This document shows, piece after piece, positions 17,711 through 27,439 of a DNA stretch of 64,000 bases. Within the stretch, counting starts at the first letter, position 1; each line of letters opens with the position of its first letter. The notes under the pieces are model-generated. The model made no database searches, was not told the origin of the DNA, and saw only the letters and a program-made list of their open reading frames with translations. Both the position numbers and the translations under genes were made by a program. The stretch comes from Rhizobium leguminosarum (GTDB lineage: Bacteria; Pseudomonadota; Alphaproteobacteria; Rhizobiales; Rhizobiaceae): positions 1 to 64,000 of the forward strand of contig NZ_CP016290.1 in NCBI RefSeq assembly GCF_001679785.1. The letters run 5' to 3'.

Positions 17711-20092
17711 ATGATGGGCAACCCACCGTCAACTGGATTCAACTTCTTAGAATTCATCCGGTCGCATCGCGGGTCAGCGGCGGCGCTCCCGGATTTGCTC
17801 TCCCGGCTAAAGTTGGACGACGCGGGGCTCCAGGAGTATCTGAATTCCGAGGACCCGGTCCTCCGGCTTTTTGGTGTTGTAAGAATGTGCGCCATGGCGA
17901 GCGTCGGACCACGCCCCGAAATCGCGCTCCAACTCGCTCTTCCCGTTTGGGATGCAATGGCGGAGAGCCTCCCGGCAGAGCTCCAACTTACTGGCTCCCT
18001 CATCGAGACGATTTGTCAAAGCATCGCAATTTCAATCGGTGAAGCTGCCATTGGCTGCGGTGAAGCGGATGCTGCCATTCGCATCGCAGATCTCGTCAAA
18101 GGTCGTTTTGAAAACGGAGCTCCCAGCATCGAAGAAAATGCGATCCGCGGTTTGATCCAGAAACTTCGCCTCGCTGAGGCGCGTGAGCGATATGCCCGCA
18201 TTCCCTCATCTCCAGATCTCGATCGTCTATTGCGTGATTGGCGTCCCGTGACGCGGCCGGATGATATCTTGAGGCCAATGCCGATAGACACGCGATCGCA
18301 CCGAGAACGACTGGACACAGCGGCGCGCGAAGCCGCCAAGGCCTGGATCCCGGATCAGCGGCGCCTGCAGCGAGCGCAGGACACATTTCGCAGCGAGCTG
18401 CGTTCCGCGAGCGACATCGCCGAATTCGACGCAGCGCGTGCAGAGATGGACGCGGTTCTCGATCTCGTCGAAGTGCAAGTCGCAAACGAGGTTGCCGACA
18501 ACGCCAACGAAATTTTCCATCAACAGATATTCCGCTACCAAGTCGCTGCGCGCCGCGTTGAACGTCTTGTGCCAACCGAGGTCGGCAATCATCAGCAGGC
18601 ACGCCACGCGGTCAATTTTGCTGCCTCCGTGCTGTCGAACACAGCCAGAACCGAAGAAATGCTACGCGCGGCTCTGTCCGATTTGCAATCGGCCCTGGCA
18701 TGGTTTGTGTTAAAGGCAAACATTTCAGGTACCGCCGAGGCAAATTGGGCGCTAGGCTTAGTCCATGAAGAGCTCAATGAGGGGCCGGAAGCACTCGCCT
18801 GTTATCAAACGGTCCTGGACATCCTCATTTCCGCAGCCCATGACCTTCATGATCCCGCGGCGCGGGCAGCCACGATGCGGAGTTTTCCGAACGTCTATCC
18901 GAAGATCGTGCGCCTCGGACTCCGTTACGGAAAAGTTGGCATAGCATTTAACGCGTCCGAGGTTCTGCGCGGCACGGCCTATCTTCGTTCAGCCGGGCCG
19001 GCGTTTCGAGCAGAAGACACACCTATCGTTGGCTGGCATTATCTCTCGACTTTCGTCGATGACGAAGGATGCGTCGTTTTTCTGCGTCTCGGCGACGGAA
19101 CGCTTTATGCGCACCGGCCCCAGATCGGTCGCGAGGAATTGGATGCCCTGACCAGCCGCGTGCCACCTGCCGACTGGCATAGGAGTCGCCTCCGCGATGC
19201 GGGATCGCCGCGTGGGCCACTTTCGTCACTGCTACTGCCGCTCAGGCACGCATTCTCCGACGGTCGCATGCAAAGCGGAGATCATCTTGCCGTTGCGCTC
19301 GATTATCCGCTGAACCTGGTGCCGCTGCACTATCTGGATGTTCTCAACCGACCTATTGTTCACGATTTGAGTTTCTCGCGGGTTGCATCGCTGGGTGATG
19401 CGATCGATATCGATCGTGCAATCGTCGGCGGCCCTGTTGCCTCAGCATGCCTTGTGGTGATCCCCGCTGCCGACAATGCCGATCGGGAGCTTCACATGCA
19501 AAGCGCCGAAGAGGCTATTGACCCGATCCGTGAAATGGTGACCTTGCGCCGGATTAAAGAGGACGACACTGACAAGTCGAGCGTGCAATACGCCCTTCGG
19601 AACGCGCAGCTCGTTCATATCCAAGCGCATGGCTTCTTTCCACTCGCATCACCGGCAGAGACAGTGGACCCGCTTCTACAGGCAGGATTGCTCGTCTCTT
19701 CCAACGGGGAGTGGCCAGATCGATCGCGACCCGAACTTTATCTGATGTCGGCGCGAGAAATCATCGACGGCGGCCCGTCCGGCGCAATGCACGTTTCGTT
19801 GGCTGCCTGTGTAAGTGGGCTCGGTCGTCCGGGGTCGGCAGGTGACATGCTGGGTACGGAATTCGCACTCAGAAGCCTTGGGGTGGCGTCGGTCACCGCC
19901 AGCCACTGGCATGTCGACCTCGAGACAGCATCAAGTTTTCATGCGGCATTTTATCGATCCTGGATCGTTGAGGGGAAAAGTCGGGCTGCGGCCTGGCGAT
20001 CGGCAGTCTTGAGTTTGATGGCTGCTTATGGAGCAAATGAACGGGACTGGGCACGCGCTTGCGCATTTAGCCTTTATGGGAGTTGGAGATGA
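17711..20092 (+). CDS. CHAT-domain (caspase-like) protease
   Basis: A 793-residue protein with a helical N-terminal half that includes a TPR-like stretch (TAEANWALGLVHEELNEGPE) and a C-terminal CHAT peptidase. The likely catalytic dyad is His 640 in LVHIQAHGFF and Cys 700 in SLAACVSGLG, each at the end of a hydrophobic strand. CHAT proteases are caspase relatives; in bacteria they include effectors such as the Craspase protease, where a sensor releases proteolysis of a partner. The ATG at 17711 follows CCAAGGTGAG. Its stop overlaps the start of the next gene (ATGA), so that small protein is the most likely partner, regulator or substrate. Confidence 0.85.
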   Translation: MMGNPPSTGFNFLEFIRSHRGSAAALPDLLSRLKLDDAGLQEYLNSEDPVLRLFGVVRMCAMASVGPRPEIALQLALPVWDAMAESLPAELQLTGSLIETICQSIAISIGEAAIGCGEADAAIRIADLVKGRFENGAPSIEENAIRGLIQKLRLAEARERYARIPSSPDLDRLLRDWRPVTRPDDILRPMPIDTRSHRERLDTAAREAAKAWIPDQRRLQRAQDTFRSELRSASDIAEFDAARAEMDAVLDLVEVQVANEVADNANEIFHQQIFRYQVAARRVERLVPTEVGNHQQARHAVNFAASVLSNTARTEEMLRAALSDLQSALAWFVLKANISGTAEANWALGLVHEELNEGPEALACYQTVLDILISAAHDLHDPAARAATMRSFPNVYPKIVRLGLRYGKVGIAFNASEVLRGTAYLRSAGPAFRAEDTPIVGWHYLSTFVDDEGCVVFLRLGDGTLYAHRPQIGREELDALTSRVPPADWHRSRLRDAGSPRGPLSSLLLPLRHAFSDGRMQSGDHLAVALDYPLNLVPLHYLDVLNRPIVHDLSFSRVASLGDAIDIDRAIVGGPVASACLVVIPAADNADRELHMQSAEEAIDPIREMVTLRRIKEDDTDKSSVQYALRNAQLVHIQAHGFFPLASPAETVDPLLQAGLLVSSNGEWPDRSRPELYLMSAREIIDGGPSGAMHVSLAACVSGLGRPGSAGDMLGTEFALRSLGVASVTASHWHVDLETASSFHAAFYRSWIVEGKSRAAAWRSAVLSLMAAYGANERDWARACAFSLYGSWR

Positions 20093-20832
20093 GTGCCGAT
20101 ATCGATTCCAAAGCCGTTCAGCAGCGCGTTCAAGCGCTTTCCGATTTCGCATTGATCGCAACAGTCGAACGATGGGTGCGGTATTGTGAGGAGCATCTGG
20201 ATCCGCAGCAATTTGCCGGGATCGTGGGCGGCGTGCCGAGCCGCGATCTCGAAAACATGATCGCGGACGTGCGGCGTGCTGATCGTTCTCTGAACCGCTT
20301 GCGATCCGTCGTGGTGGCACGGTTGATTCTGGTTTCCGCATTGGCGGATCCCACTTGGCGAAATGCCGTTCTGGCAGTGTTGGATGCGCCGGACGATCAA
20401 CTCAAGGCAGGTGCCGCCTTGAGGTTTGGAACGGTCGGGATCGCTCTATTACTTCTCTCCGTTTCGCTGCAAGGTGATACTGCCACTCCGAATGGAGCGT
20501 CCTTTTCCGAGAGCACCGTTTGCGGGGTCGTGGCGCAGGCTCTTTCGCAGGAGGAATCCTCACCCCAGCCTGATCCTGAGGATCTCCGCATATGGGACGC
20601 GCTGAAGTGGCTGACATCGGTTCTGAATGCCTCAGAGATCACGGCACTAATCAATGCCGTGGAATTGTGGGGCTTTGGCGCGACCGGGGTAGCGATCCTC
20701 CTGAAGATGCGTAAAAAAGCCGGCACCATGTATCTTGTATTGCCCGACGGCCGCGAGGTGGAGATACCGCCAGATAAGCAGGCCTCTGTGGAACGCTTGA
20801 TCGCGGTGCCCAAGAAGTCCCGGCGAAAATGA
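20089..20832 (+). CDS. Unknown protein translationally coupled to the CHAT protease
   Basis: A 247-residue protein with no family I recognise. The first 100 residues are helical and charged (DFALIATVERWVRYCEEHLD). Two hydrophobic stretches follow, TVGIALLLLSVSL and a milder one near VELWGFGATGVAILL. The protein ends in a short basic segment (AVPKKSRRK) preceded by a beta-hairpin-like TMYLVLPDGREVEI. The ATG at 20089 overlaps the CHAT stop codon and has GGGAGTTGGAG upstream. Obligate coupling suggests it works with the CHAT protease, for instance as inhibitor, membrane adaptor or cleavage target; the sequence does not decide between these. Confidence 0.65.
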   Translation: MSADIDSKAVQQRVQALSDFALIATVERWVRYCEEHLDPQQFAGIVGGVPSRDLENMIADVRRADRSLNRLRSVVVARLILVSALADPTWRNAVLAVLDAPDDQLKAGAALRFGTVGIALLLLSVSLQGDTATPNGASFSESTVCGVVAQALSQEESSPQPDPEDLRIWDALKWLTSVLNASEITALINAVELWGFGATGVAILLKMRKKAGTMYLVLPDGREVEIPPDKQASVERLIAVPKKSRRK

Positions 20833-21045
20833 CACGATAGCGTCGTCCCGAGACATCAGACGCACTCGACCACTGAGATCGACTGCGAACCAATGAGGCG
20901 ATTTCGGGCTTTTCAGCAGAGACGGGGTATCGGCTTCGCGCCCCATCCTCGCCGACCGGAAAGGAAGGTGCTTCGCTCCGAGCCGTGATACCAATCTTGC
21001 AGCCGTCTCTCAGCGCCACCTGATACGCCTTGCCCATCATCGCGC

Positions 21046-21413
21046 GACGCGGTTGGGTCTTCCTTGCTCCAGGCAACGCCGAGCCCGATCCGGAAGTCGA
21101 TGCCCCTGACCGCCTTCAGCTCGAAGGCCCGGTTCGGCAGACCCTCGGTCCATTCCGGCGCAAAGCCGATGCCAAGCCCGGCCGAGACCAGCGACACCAG
21201 CGAATAGGTGTCGTCGCAGCTATAGGCGATGTTGCGGGTCAGATCGTATTCTTCGAACTTCTCGTTGAAGTGCTGTTCGGTGTAGCGATTGAAGGCGATG
21301 ATCTTTTCCGAGCGCAGATCATCGATGGCCATCTCTCCTTCGTCCGCCAGCCGGTTGGTGCGGGAAACCGCCAGCAGATAACGGTCATGGGCGATCGAGG
21401 AGAGCGCGATCTA
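21046..21413 (-). pseudogene. Fragment of a LysR-type regulator (substrate-binding domain)
   Basis: The minus-strand frame reads IAHDRYLLAVSRTNRLADEG, then DDTYSLVSLVSAGLGIGFAP and FRIGLGVAWSKEDPTA. This is the C-terminal part of a LysR-family effector-binding domain. There is no N-terminal winged-helix region and no start, and the frame runs into unrelated sequence at its 3' end. It is a relic. A 190-bp part of it recurs at 27456-27644. Confidence 0.7.
21051..21240. repeat. Direct repeat copy 1 (LysR relic), partner at 27456-27644
   Basis: About 190 bp closely similar by eye to 27456-27644 and in the same orientation. It runs from GGTTGGGTCTTCCTTG to GATGTTGCGGGTC. The two copies bracket the DyP peroxidase, EEP-fold and lyase-like genes. 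Confidence 0.8.
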
Positions 21414-21951
21414 ATGACGTTGCGGCGCTGGTTCTCATCGGGACGCAGGCGAGGCACCGACCTGATCCGATCCTTCACTTTGGTTGAGACACGGTTGGAA
21501 TCGGCGGTGGAAACTTTCTCCACCTCTACGGAGGGCCACCGATTGCGTGGCGACGATCTCATTCTGGCTATCTGACGCTTCTGGATCCTTTTCCATGCCT
21601 TGGTCCCCATTGTTGAATGAAGATGGTGGATGCGCGGCAGTTGGACGGCGAGGCGATGGTTGCGGCGCTCCGGATTTCGCACAAGACTATTGAATCATAT
21701 TCACGTTAAACGCGAATACGCTTTCGCACCATGGACTATTAACTTCCTCGATAATTTTGCCGTTCAACGTAACAACTTGATGAAATTCGAATTGATGCGG
21801 TTATTTTCGAGCTTTCTACTTGTGACTCGGCGAATAAAATGAAACAAATATTGCACGTCAGACGCGAGGATAGGTACGAGCGTGACGGGGAAAGCGTAAA
21901 TGTGCAGTAGGGGATAGTTTGCGACGGGCTTCGTCGGGCTGGAGGACAGGC
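21414..21951. other. Gene-free stretch upstream of the DyP peroxidase
   Basis: About 540 bp. The left half is decayed sequence with only short open frames. The right half (about 21690-21900) is AT-rich compared with its neighbours and is the natural place for the promoter of the downstream three-gene set. I cannot assign boxes securely. Confidence 0.4.
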
Positions 21952-24882
21952 ATGACCCAATCGCTAGTAACGAGTGCGATCCCTTTCGACGCCGAGAAGG
22001 CCGATCTCGTCGATGCAAAGCTCAAGGAATTCCGGCCTCAACTGTTCGGCAAAGAAGGGCTCGTTCGCAGTGCCCTGCGCGATCAGGGTATGCATTTCAT
22101 GTCGATCACCGTGGTTCGTGGCGATGTTGGAGAGCCGACGCATCTGGTTTTCGAAATGTCGGTAGACGGCGAGCCGCAACACGCCTTCGATACGGTCGGC
22201 ACGAAGCTCGCATCATTCGTCAGCGACACCCTGTCGGTGGCAGCTATTCAATCGCCAGGCTCGCTTAGCCAACTTCTCGCATCTCACCATGTTCGCACCG
22301 GCCAAGGCCTGCTCGATGTCCCGGGCCTCGACTTCTGCGGCACGCCTGGCATGACAGTGGCGCGGATCAAGCGCGAATATCTGCTCGCACGCGAACTCCG
22401 TTCCTATTTCGACACCCACCCGGCCGCCGGCGCACCGCTAGCCACCGTTGCGCGCGTGCGCGATTTCGTCAAAGGCAATGCCGACCTGGCATCGTTGCTG
22501 GATCCCGAGCCATTTCCCCGCCTTGCCGCCGAAGAGCCGCCTCGTCTTGATTTCGGCTTCATACTGTCTCTTGCATTTCGGGGGCTGCTCAAGTTTTTCT
22601 GGCCGGTTCTTTGTCTGCTCGGGCTTTTCGTTGTCGCCGCGACGATCGCTGCTGGGCTTTCGCAAGGGTTCACGGTCGGAGTGATCGCCTTCTTCCTGTC
22701 GGCCATCATCGCCGCCTTGGCCGTCGTGGTGACCGTCGTGAGCGTCTACCTTGGCCTGCGCCGCCTTGAGGTCGCCAACACGCCGATCGACACCTTGGTC
22801 AATCCGGACGTGATGGCGGCACTAACAGAGGCTGAAAATCTCAAAGACACGCAGCAGAACCATCTTGCCGGCATCTCGATCATGCAGGCTGGGTTGTTGC
22901 GGGGCATGCCCCTCAGAATAGCGTTCTGGGTGATCGGGCAGATGGCAACGAGGCGCTTTCGGCCCGGATTTCTCGGCGGTATCAGCACGATCCACTATGC
23001 CCGCTGGCTGCGACTGCCGAAGACAAACAAGCTTCTGTTTTTCTCGAACTACGGTGGCAGTTGGGAAAGCTATCTGGAGGATTTCATCACCAAGGCGTCA
23101 GGCGGCCTCACCGCCGTATGGAGTAATACGGTTGGTTTTCCACGCACCGAAAACCTGTTCTTCAAGGGAGCGACAGATGGCGACCGTTTCAAGCGCTGGG
23201 CGCGCCGCCAGCAGCAGCCGACATGGTTCTGGTACAGCGCCTATCCACACTTGACGACCGCACGCATTCGCACCAACGCCGCTATCCGCCAAGGGCTTGG
23301 AACAGTATCAACCGAAGACGAGGCCGCGGCGTGGCTCGGACTGTTCGGCTCAAAGGTGAGGCCGGCGACGTTGATCGAGACCTTCGAGGTCCAGACGCTG
23401 CTGTACGGCGGCTTGAGCAAACACCCCTACGCGACATGCCTCGCGATCAGGTTATCCGACGACCCCAAGCAAGCATGTGCCTGGCTGAAGTCGATCGAGG
23501 ATCAGATCACCTTCGGAGATCAGCCACCCGCCGACAAGGTCTTAATCTGTGCGCTGACAGGAGATGGCCTAAGACGGTTGGGCTTGCCCTCGGATGTCCA
23601 GGATGCCTTCCCGCCTGCATTTCGTCTGGGCATGGGTTCGCCCGGTCGGGCCAACCTGCTTGCCGATACCGGCGACGACCAGGCCAGGCAATGGCTGTGG
23701 GGCGGCCCGGAAAACGCAGTCGATGCTACACTGCTCCTCTATGCAGACTCTGAACCTACACTGGCCTCATACGCCGGGGAACTGATCTCAGGCATCGATG
23801 TCGCAGGCGGACAGGTGATACATCGGGTCACACCGACGCCGCTGCCACGGCCAGGGCCAGGTGAAACGGCGGCGCAGACGGTGCGGGAGCCGTTTGGCTT
23901 CGCCGACGGGATTTCGCAGCCAATCATCAAGGGAACGCGACGCTGGATGCGCCGGTCGGACGCTATCCATGCGGTCGAGCCGGGGGAGTTCTTGCTGGGC
24001 TATCCCGACACGCGTGGCTTCTTCCCGCCGTCGCCACAGGTGCCGGCTGCGATGGATCCCGGCAATCTTTTGCCGCTCGCTGAGCCTACGCACTCACGTG
24101 GCGCATTCCAGCCTGATTTTGGCAGCAACTGCGCCGCCGCCGCGCGCGACCTCGGACGGAACGGCACGTTCCTGGTCATCCGTCAACTTGCGCAATATGT
24201 CGATGTCTTCAACGACTATGTGGGCGAGGCGGCCAAACGCTACGCCGATCATCCAGCCGTGCCCGATCAACTCGATCCAGAGCTTTTAGCGGAGTGGATC
24301 GGCGCCAAGATGGTTGGCCGTTGGAAGGATGGCTCTTCGCTGGTGCGCTACCCGCATGGTCCAGCGACCAGAAAGCAGAGCGGGGGACATTTTCGGCCCG
24401 ACAATGATTTCCTGCCTGGCGCAGAGGATCCGCTCGGTGAGCGCTGTCCCCTCGGGGCTCACATTCGCCGGTCAAATCCTCGCGATAGTCTGGCCCCGGC
24501 CTCAATGGATGAACTTTCAATCGTCAATCGTCATCGCATCCTGCGTGTGGGGCGCGGTTTCGACGCCGTTGGCGCCAATGATCCGGAGGAACAAAAACCC
24601 GGCCTTCTCTTCATGTGCCTAAATGCCGACATCGAACGCCAATTCGAATTCGTTCAGCAGACCTGGGCCACGGCTTGGCAGTTTCACGGATTGGAAAACG
24701 AGGTCGATCCCATCACCGGCCGTGGTGGCGGCATGGGACGGCTGACGATACCCTCTCCGCGCGGCCCGCTGAACCTCGCCGGAATAAAGGATTTCGTGCG
24801 GATGCGCGGGGGAGCTTATCTGTTCATGCCAAGCAGGAGCGCGGTCCGGTTTCTCGCACGTCTTAGCAGCAACGGGCGCTAA
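21952..24882 (+). CDS. Large membrane-linked DyP-type peroxidase
   Basis: A 976-residue protein. An N-terminal region of about 200 residues of unknown fold precedes two membrane helices at residues about 205-270 (FFWPVLCLLGLFVVAATIAA; GVIAFFLSAIIAALAVVVTV). A mid region follows, then a C-terminal Dyp_perox domain from about residue 520. The GxxDG signature is GFADGISQP with Asp 652. The predicted proximal heme ligand is His 837 in CPLGAHIRRSNPRD. DyP enzymes use peroxide and heme to oxidise dyes, phenols or lignin-like substrates. Typical members are 300-500 residues, so this one is about twice the usual length. The ATG at 21952 has GGAGGACAGG upstream. There is no TAT signal, unlike secreted DyPs; the membrane helices seem to provide the location. 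Confidence 0.85.
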   Translation: MTQSLVTSAIPFDAEKADLVDAKLKEFRPQLFGKEGLVRSALRDQGMHFMSITVVRGDVGEPTHLVFEMSVDGEPQHAFDTVGTKLASFVSDTLSVAAIQSPGSLSQLLASHHVRTGQGLLDVPGLDFCGTPGMTVARIKREYLLARELRSYFDTHPAAGAPLATVARVRDFVKGNADLASLLDPEPFPRLAAEEPPRLDFGFILSLAFRGLLKFFWPVLCLLGLFVVAATIAAGLSQGFTVGVIAFFLSAIIAALAVVVTVVSVYLGLRRLEVANTPIDTLVNPDVMAALTEAENLKDTQQNHLAGISIMQAGLLRGMPLRIAFWVIGQMATRRFRPGFLGGISTIHYARWLRLPKTNKLLFFSNYGGSWESYLEDFITKASGGLTAVWSNTVGFPRTENLFFKGATDGDRFKRWARRQQQPTWFWYSAYPHLTTARIRTNAAIRQGLGTVSTEDEAAAWLGLFGSKVRPATLIETFEVQTLLYGGLSKHPYATCLAIRLSDDPKQACAWLKSIEDQITFGDQPPADKVLICALTGDGLRRLGLPSDVQDAFPPAFRLGMGSPGRANLLADTGDDQARQWLWGGPENAVDATLLLYADSEPTLASYAGELISGIDVAGGQVIHRVTPTPLPRPGPGETAAQTVREPFGFADGISQPIIKGTRRWMRRSDAIHAVEPGEFLLGYPDTRGFFPPSPQVPAAMDPGNLLPLAEPTHSRGAFQPDFGSNCAAAARDLGRNGTFLVIRQLAQYVDVFNDYVGEAAKRYADHPAVPDQLDPELLAEWIGAKMVGRWKDGSSLVRYPHGPATRKQSGGHFRPDNDFLPGAEDPLGERCPLGAHIRRSNPRDSLAPASMDELSIVNRHRILRVGRGFDAVGANDPEEQKPGLLFMCLNADIERQFEFVQQTWATAWQFHGLENEVDPITGRGGGMGRLTIPSPRGPLNLAGIKDFVRMRGGAYLFMPSRSAVRFLARLSSNGR

Positions 24883-25023
24883 AACGCCGCCGGCGCGTGG
24901 GGCCATTCCCGCGACAAGGAGACCTTGCTGAGCAAGAAAGACGGACGTGATGGACTCATCGATGACATGCACTTCGCTGCAAATCGCTGCACCGCAGGAC
25001 TATCCATGAACCCGGAGGAGAAA

Positions 25024-26121
25024 ATGCTGACACGTTCGATATGCATAATGCTCATTTCGATCGTCTTACCAATGCCGGCAGTGGCGGCGGAATTCACACT
25101 CGGCAACTGGAACATTCAAACGCTGGTCTACCCAGGCGATCCCAAGACCGTCTTTCCCGATGACCATATCCGCTCCAGCCAAGACTATGCCGACCTTAAA
25201 CACTGGCGTGATGCAATATCTGCGGACGTTATGTTTCTTCAAGAGGTGACCAGCCCGGCCGCGCTGGACGCCGTCTTCCCGGTGGCCGAGGGATGGGAAC
25301 ATTGCATCAGCGGTCAATTCGCGGAGGCCGAGGGCCAAACCATCGCTCCAGTTTGTACCAAGAGCGGCATGACCGCCGTAAGGCCGACGACCGCGACACG
25401 CGTACAATATCCGGCAGTGGCCTTGCGGCCGAACGCAGTGCTGGAGATCATCTCCGCCGCAGACTATAAGCCACTCGATGTCACCTTTGACGACAACGGA
25501 ACGATCCGCCGGATCCGATGGGGCCTGGACGTCACGATCCGGTCGCCGGCCGGGTCGACACTGCGGGTCCTCGATGTTCATCTCAAGAGCGGCTGCTTCG
25601 ACGACTTCATCAGTTTCAGGCTATGGAACACGGATCCGGCGGCCGGACCGCCGGCCAGCCGGGCATGTGATACCCTCGGACAGCAGATGTATCCGCTTCG
25701 CAAATGGATCGAGGCGCGCGAAACCGCAGGCGAAGCTTGGATGATTGTCGGAGACTTCAATCGTCGTCTCGACGCGCAGCCAGGCGCGATCCCAGATGAA
25801 GTCTGGATTGCACTGAGCGGCTATAGTGCCGATAAGAGTGGTCATGACAGGGATCCGCGGTCCGATATCCAACTCTTCCGTCAGCCCTATGAAAACATGT
25901 CGACATGCTGGCGCGAGTTTCGCCAGCCGAACCCGTCCGGTATCGCTAACCCTGACGCCTATAACATTCTCCCCATCGAGTTCTTCATTTATGGCACACG
26001 GGCCGCGACCATGATTGTGCCAGAGTCGGAAAAACAGTTTCCCTGGCCCAACCCGACGCCGGCCGACAAGGTGCGTCTATCCGATCATTGCCCCAGCGGT
26101 TTAACCATCAAGATGGATTAG
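25024..26121 (+). CDS. Secreted endonuclease/exonuclease/phosphatase-fold enzyme
   Basis: A 365-residue precursor starting at ATG 25024 after CGGAGGAG. The signal peptide is MLTRSICIMLISIVLPMPAV with AlaXAla-like cleavage before EFTLGNWNIQTL. EEP-fold motifs appear in order: GNWNIQ (Asn), MFLQEVTS (metal-binding Glu), DVHLKSGC (His), VGDFNRR (Asp/Asn) and the terminal LSDHCP (Asp-His). The fold covers DNase I-like nucleases, sphingomyelinases and inositol phosphatases; the sequence does not settle the substrate. A longer frame from 24925 would mask the signal peptide. It sits 141 bp after the DyP gene and 11 bp before the lyase-like gene. Confidence 0.85.
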   Translation: MLTRSICIMLISIVLPMPAVAAEFTLGNWNIQTLVYPGDPKTVFPDDHIRSSQDYADLKHWRDAISADVMFLQEVTSPAALDAVFPVAEGWEHCISGQFAEAEGQTIAPVCTKSGMTAVRPTTATRVQYPAVALRPNAVLEIISAADYKPLDVTFDDNGTIRRIRWGLDVTIRSPAGSTLRVLDVHLKSGCFDDFISFRLWNTDPAAGPPASRACDTLGQQMYPLRKWIEARETAGEAWMIVGDFNRRLDAQPGAIPDEVWIALSGYSADKSGHDRDPRSDIQLFRQPYENMSTCWREFRQPNPSGIANPDAYNILPIEFFIYGTRAATMIVPESEKQFPWPNPTPADKVRLSDHCPSGLTIKMD

Positions 26122-26132
26122 GAGGACCAGCC

Positions 26133-27173
26133 ATGAACATGCGATGGAACTGCGCACTGGCCGTTATGCTGGCGGTGGTCGGAGCCCCACAGGCGAACGC
26201 GGCGTCGCCGACGATCCGGGACGAGTTCGATGCCACCAGTGTTTCGGACAATTGGTTCTCATGCAGCCGGGACGAAAACATTTTCACCTTCGGCAAATTA
26301 GCAGGCGACGCCAGATCTGCCGCAACACAGGTCGTCAGGAGCCTGCCGCAAAACAACGTGCTGGCCTTTGCCTGGCACCCGAAAGGATGTGCGCGGGAAG
26401 ATGGTTCCTATGACCGCGATGGCAGCGAACGCTCCGAATTATGGGAAGCAGAGAAAATCCTGGCGCCGATCGGAACCGATCTTTGGTACCGGTTTGATAT
26501 GTTCATCGACGACAGCATAACGCCGACCACCGGACGATTTGTCATCGGCCAGTGGAAGCAAACGAATTCTCCGAAAGACGCTCCTGTCCTTGCCCAGCGT
26601 TTCAACGGCCGCGCCTTTACCGTCTCCCTCGAGCAGGACAATGCCGATCCGGACCGCGACCCGAAGAACGTCCTCTGCCGCGTCTTCATTGCCTCGCAAG
26701 AGACAGCCCCGGTCGAACCTGGATTCGGCAATCCACATACGCTCGTCAAGCCTGCGCAGGTCTTCTCCTTGATGAAGACTGAGACGCTGTCGATCGGACA
26801 CGACACCGACGATCTCGCCCATGGAACGGCACCGCTATCGCTCCCGGGCTTAACCGGCTGTGCGCGAGGGTTGTCGGTCACCCGCTATAATTCGCTGCCC
26901 GATCCGTTCGGGAAATGGACCACGATGGTCTACCACCTGCGCCTGGTTTCGGACCAAACAGGTCTGATCGAAATCTGGGCTGACGGCAAAAAGATCTCCA
27001 AGACCGAGGGCATCGTTGGATTCAAGCCGTTTCTGGCAAAGGAGAGCCAGTATTTCAAATTCGGCTCGTATCGCAACCATGCCGAATTCGCAACGGTGAC
27101 ACGCCTGGATCACTATGTCCGTAGCGAGCAAAAGGCGGATGTCGATCCTGACGGTACCCTTGCGCCGCCATGA
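26133..27173 (+). CDS. Secreted polysaccharide-lyase-like protein (heparin lyase I type fold)
   Basis: A 346-residue precursor with signal peptide MNMRWNCALAVMLAVVGAPQ ending at ANA. The mature part resembles the Polysacc_lyase (PF14099) jelly-roll proteins: WYRFDMFIDD, RFVIGQWKQTN, KWTTMVYHLRL, GLIEIWADGKKI and a final FKFGSYR. These proteins cleave uronic-acid-containing glycans by beta-elimination or bind them. The ATG at 26133 follows AGGAGGACCAGCC. It is the last gene of the DyP-EEP-lyase set, which suggests action on an extracellular polymer. Confidence 0.75.
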   Translation: MNMRWNCALAVMLAVVGAPQANAASPTIRDEFDATSVSDNWFSCSRDENIFTFGKLAGDARSAATQVVRSLPQNNVLAFAWHPKGCAREDGSYDRDGSERSELWEAEKILAPIGTDLWYRFDMFIDDSITPTTGRFVIGQWKQTNSPKDAPVLAQRFNGRAFTVSLEQDNADPDRDPKNVLCRVFIASQETAPVEPGFGNPHTLVKPAQVFSLMKTETLSIGHDTDDLAHGTAPLSLPGLTGCARGLSVTRYNSLPDPFGKWTTMVYHLRLVSDQTGLIEIWADGKKISKTEGIVGFKPFLAKESQYFKFGSYRNHAEFATVTRLDHYVRSEQKADVDPDGTLAPP

Positions 27174-27205
27174 GAAATTTCTTTGGCCAGAGGGCCGCGA
27201 CACGG

Positions 27206-27270
27206 CCGCTCTTCCAAACGATGAGCATACCAGGCGAAGGCGCGTCCGCGCCGGCGCCAGTTCGCGCACA
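27206..27270. repeat. Short direct repeat copy A, partner at 29972-30030
   Basis: 65 bp (CCGCTCTTCCAAACGATGAG...) matching 29972-30030 with three substitutions and a 6-bp gap. Together the copies flank the restriction-modification genes. The repeat is probably a remnant of an element, but I cannot name it. Confidence 0.7.
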
Positions 27271-27439
27271 GCTTGACCGGTTAAAAGGGCAGCCGCAGGA
27301 GGGTTAGCGAAGCGCCGTTCGGAACGAGCGGAACCCGGGACCGACTGCCCCCGCAAGCTGTTCCGCTTAGGGCGCACCACCCATGGTGCCCCCTCACCTC
27401 ACCTGCCGGGCCGCGCCAATGAGCGGGCGATATCGACGA

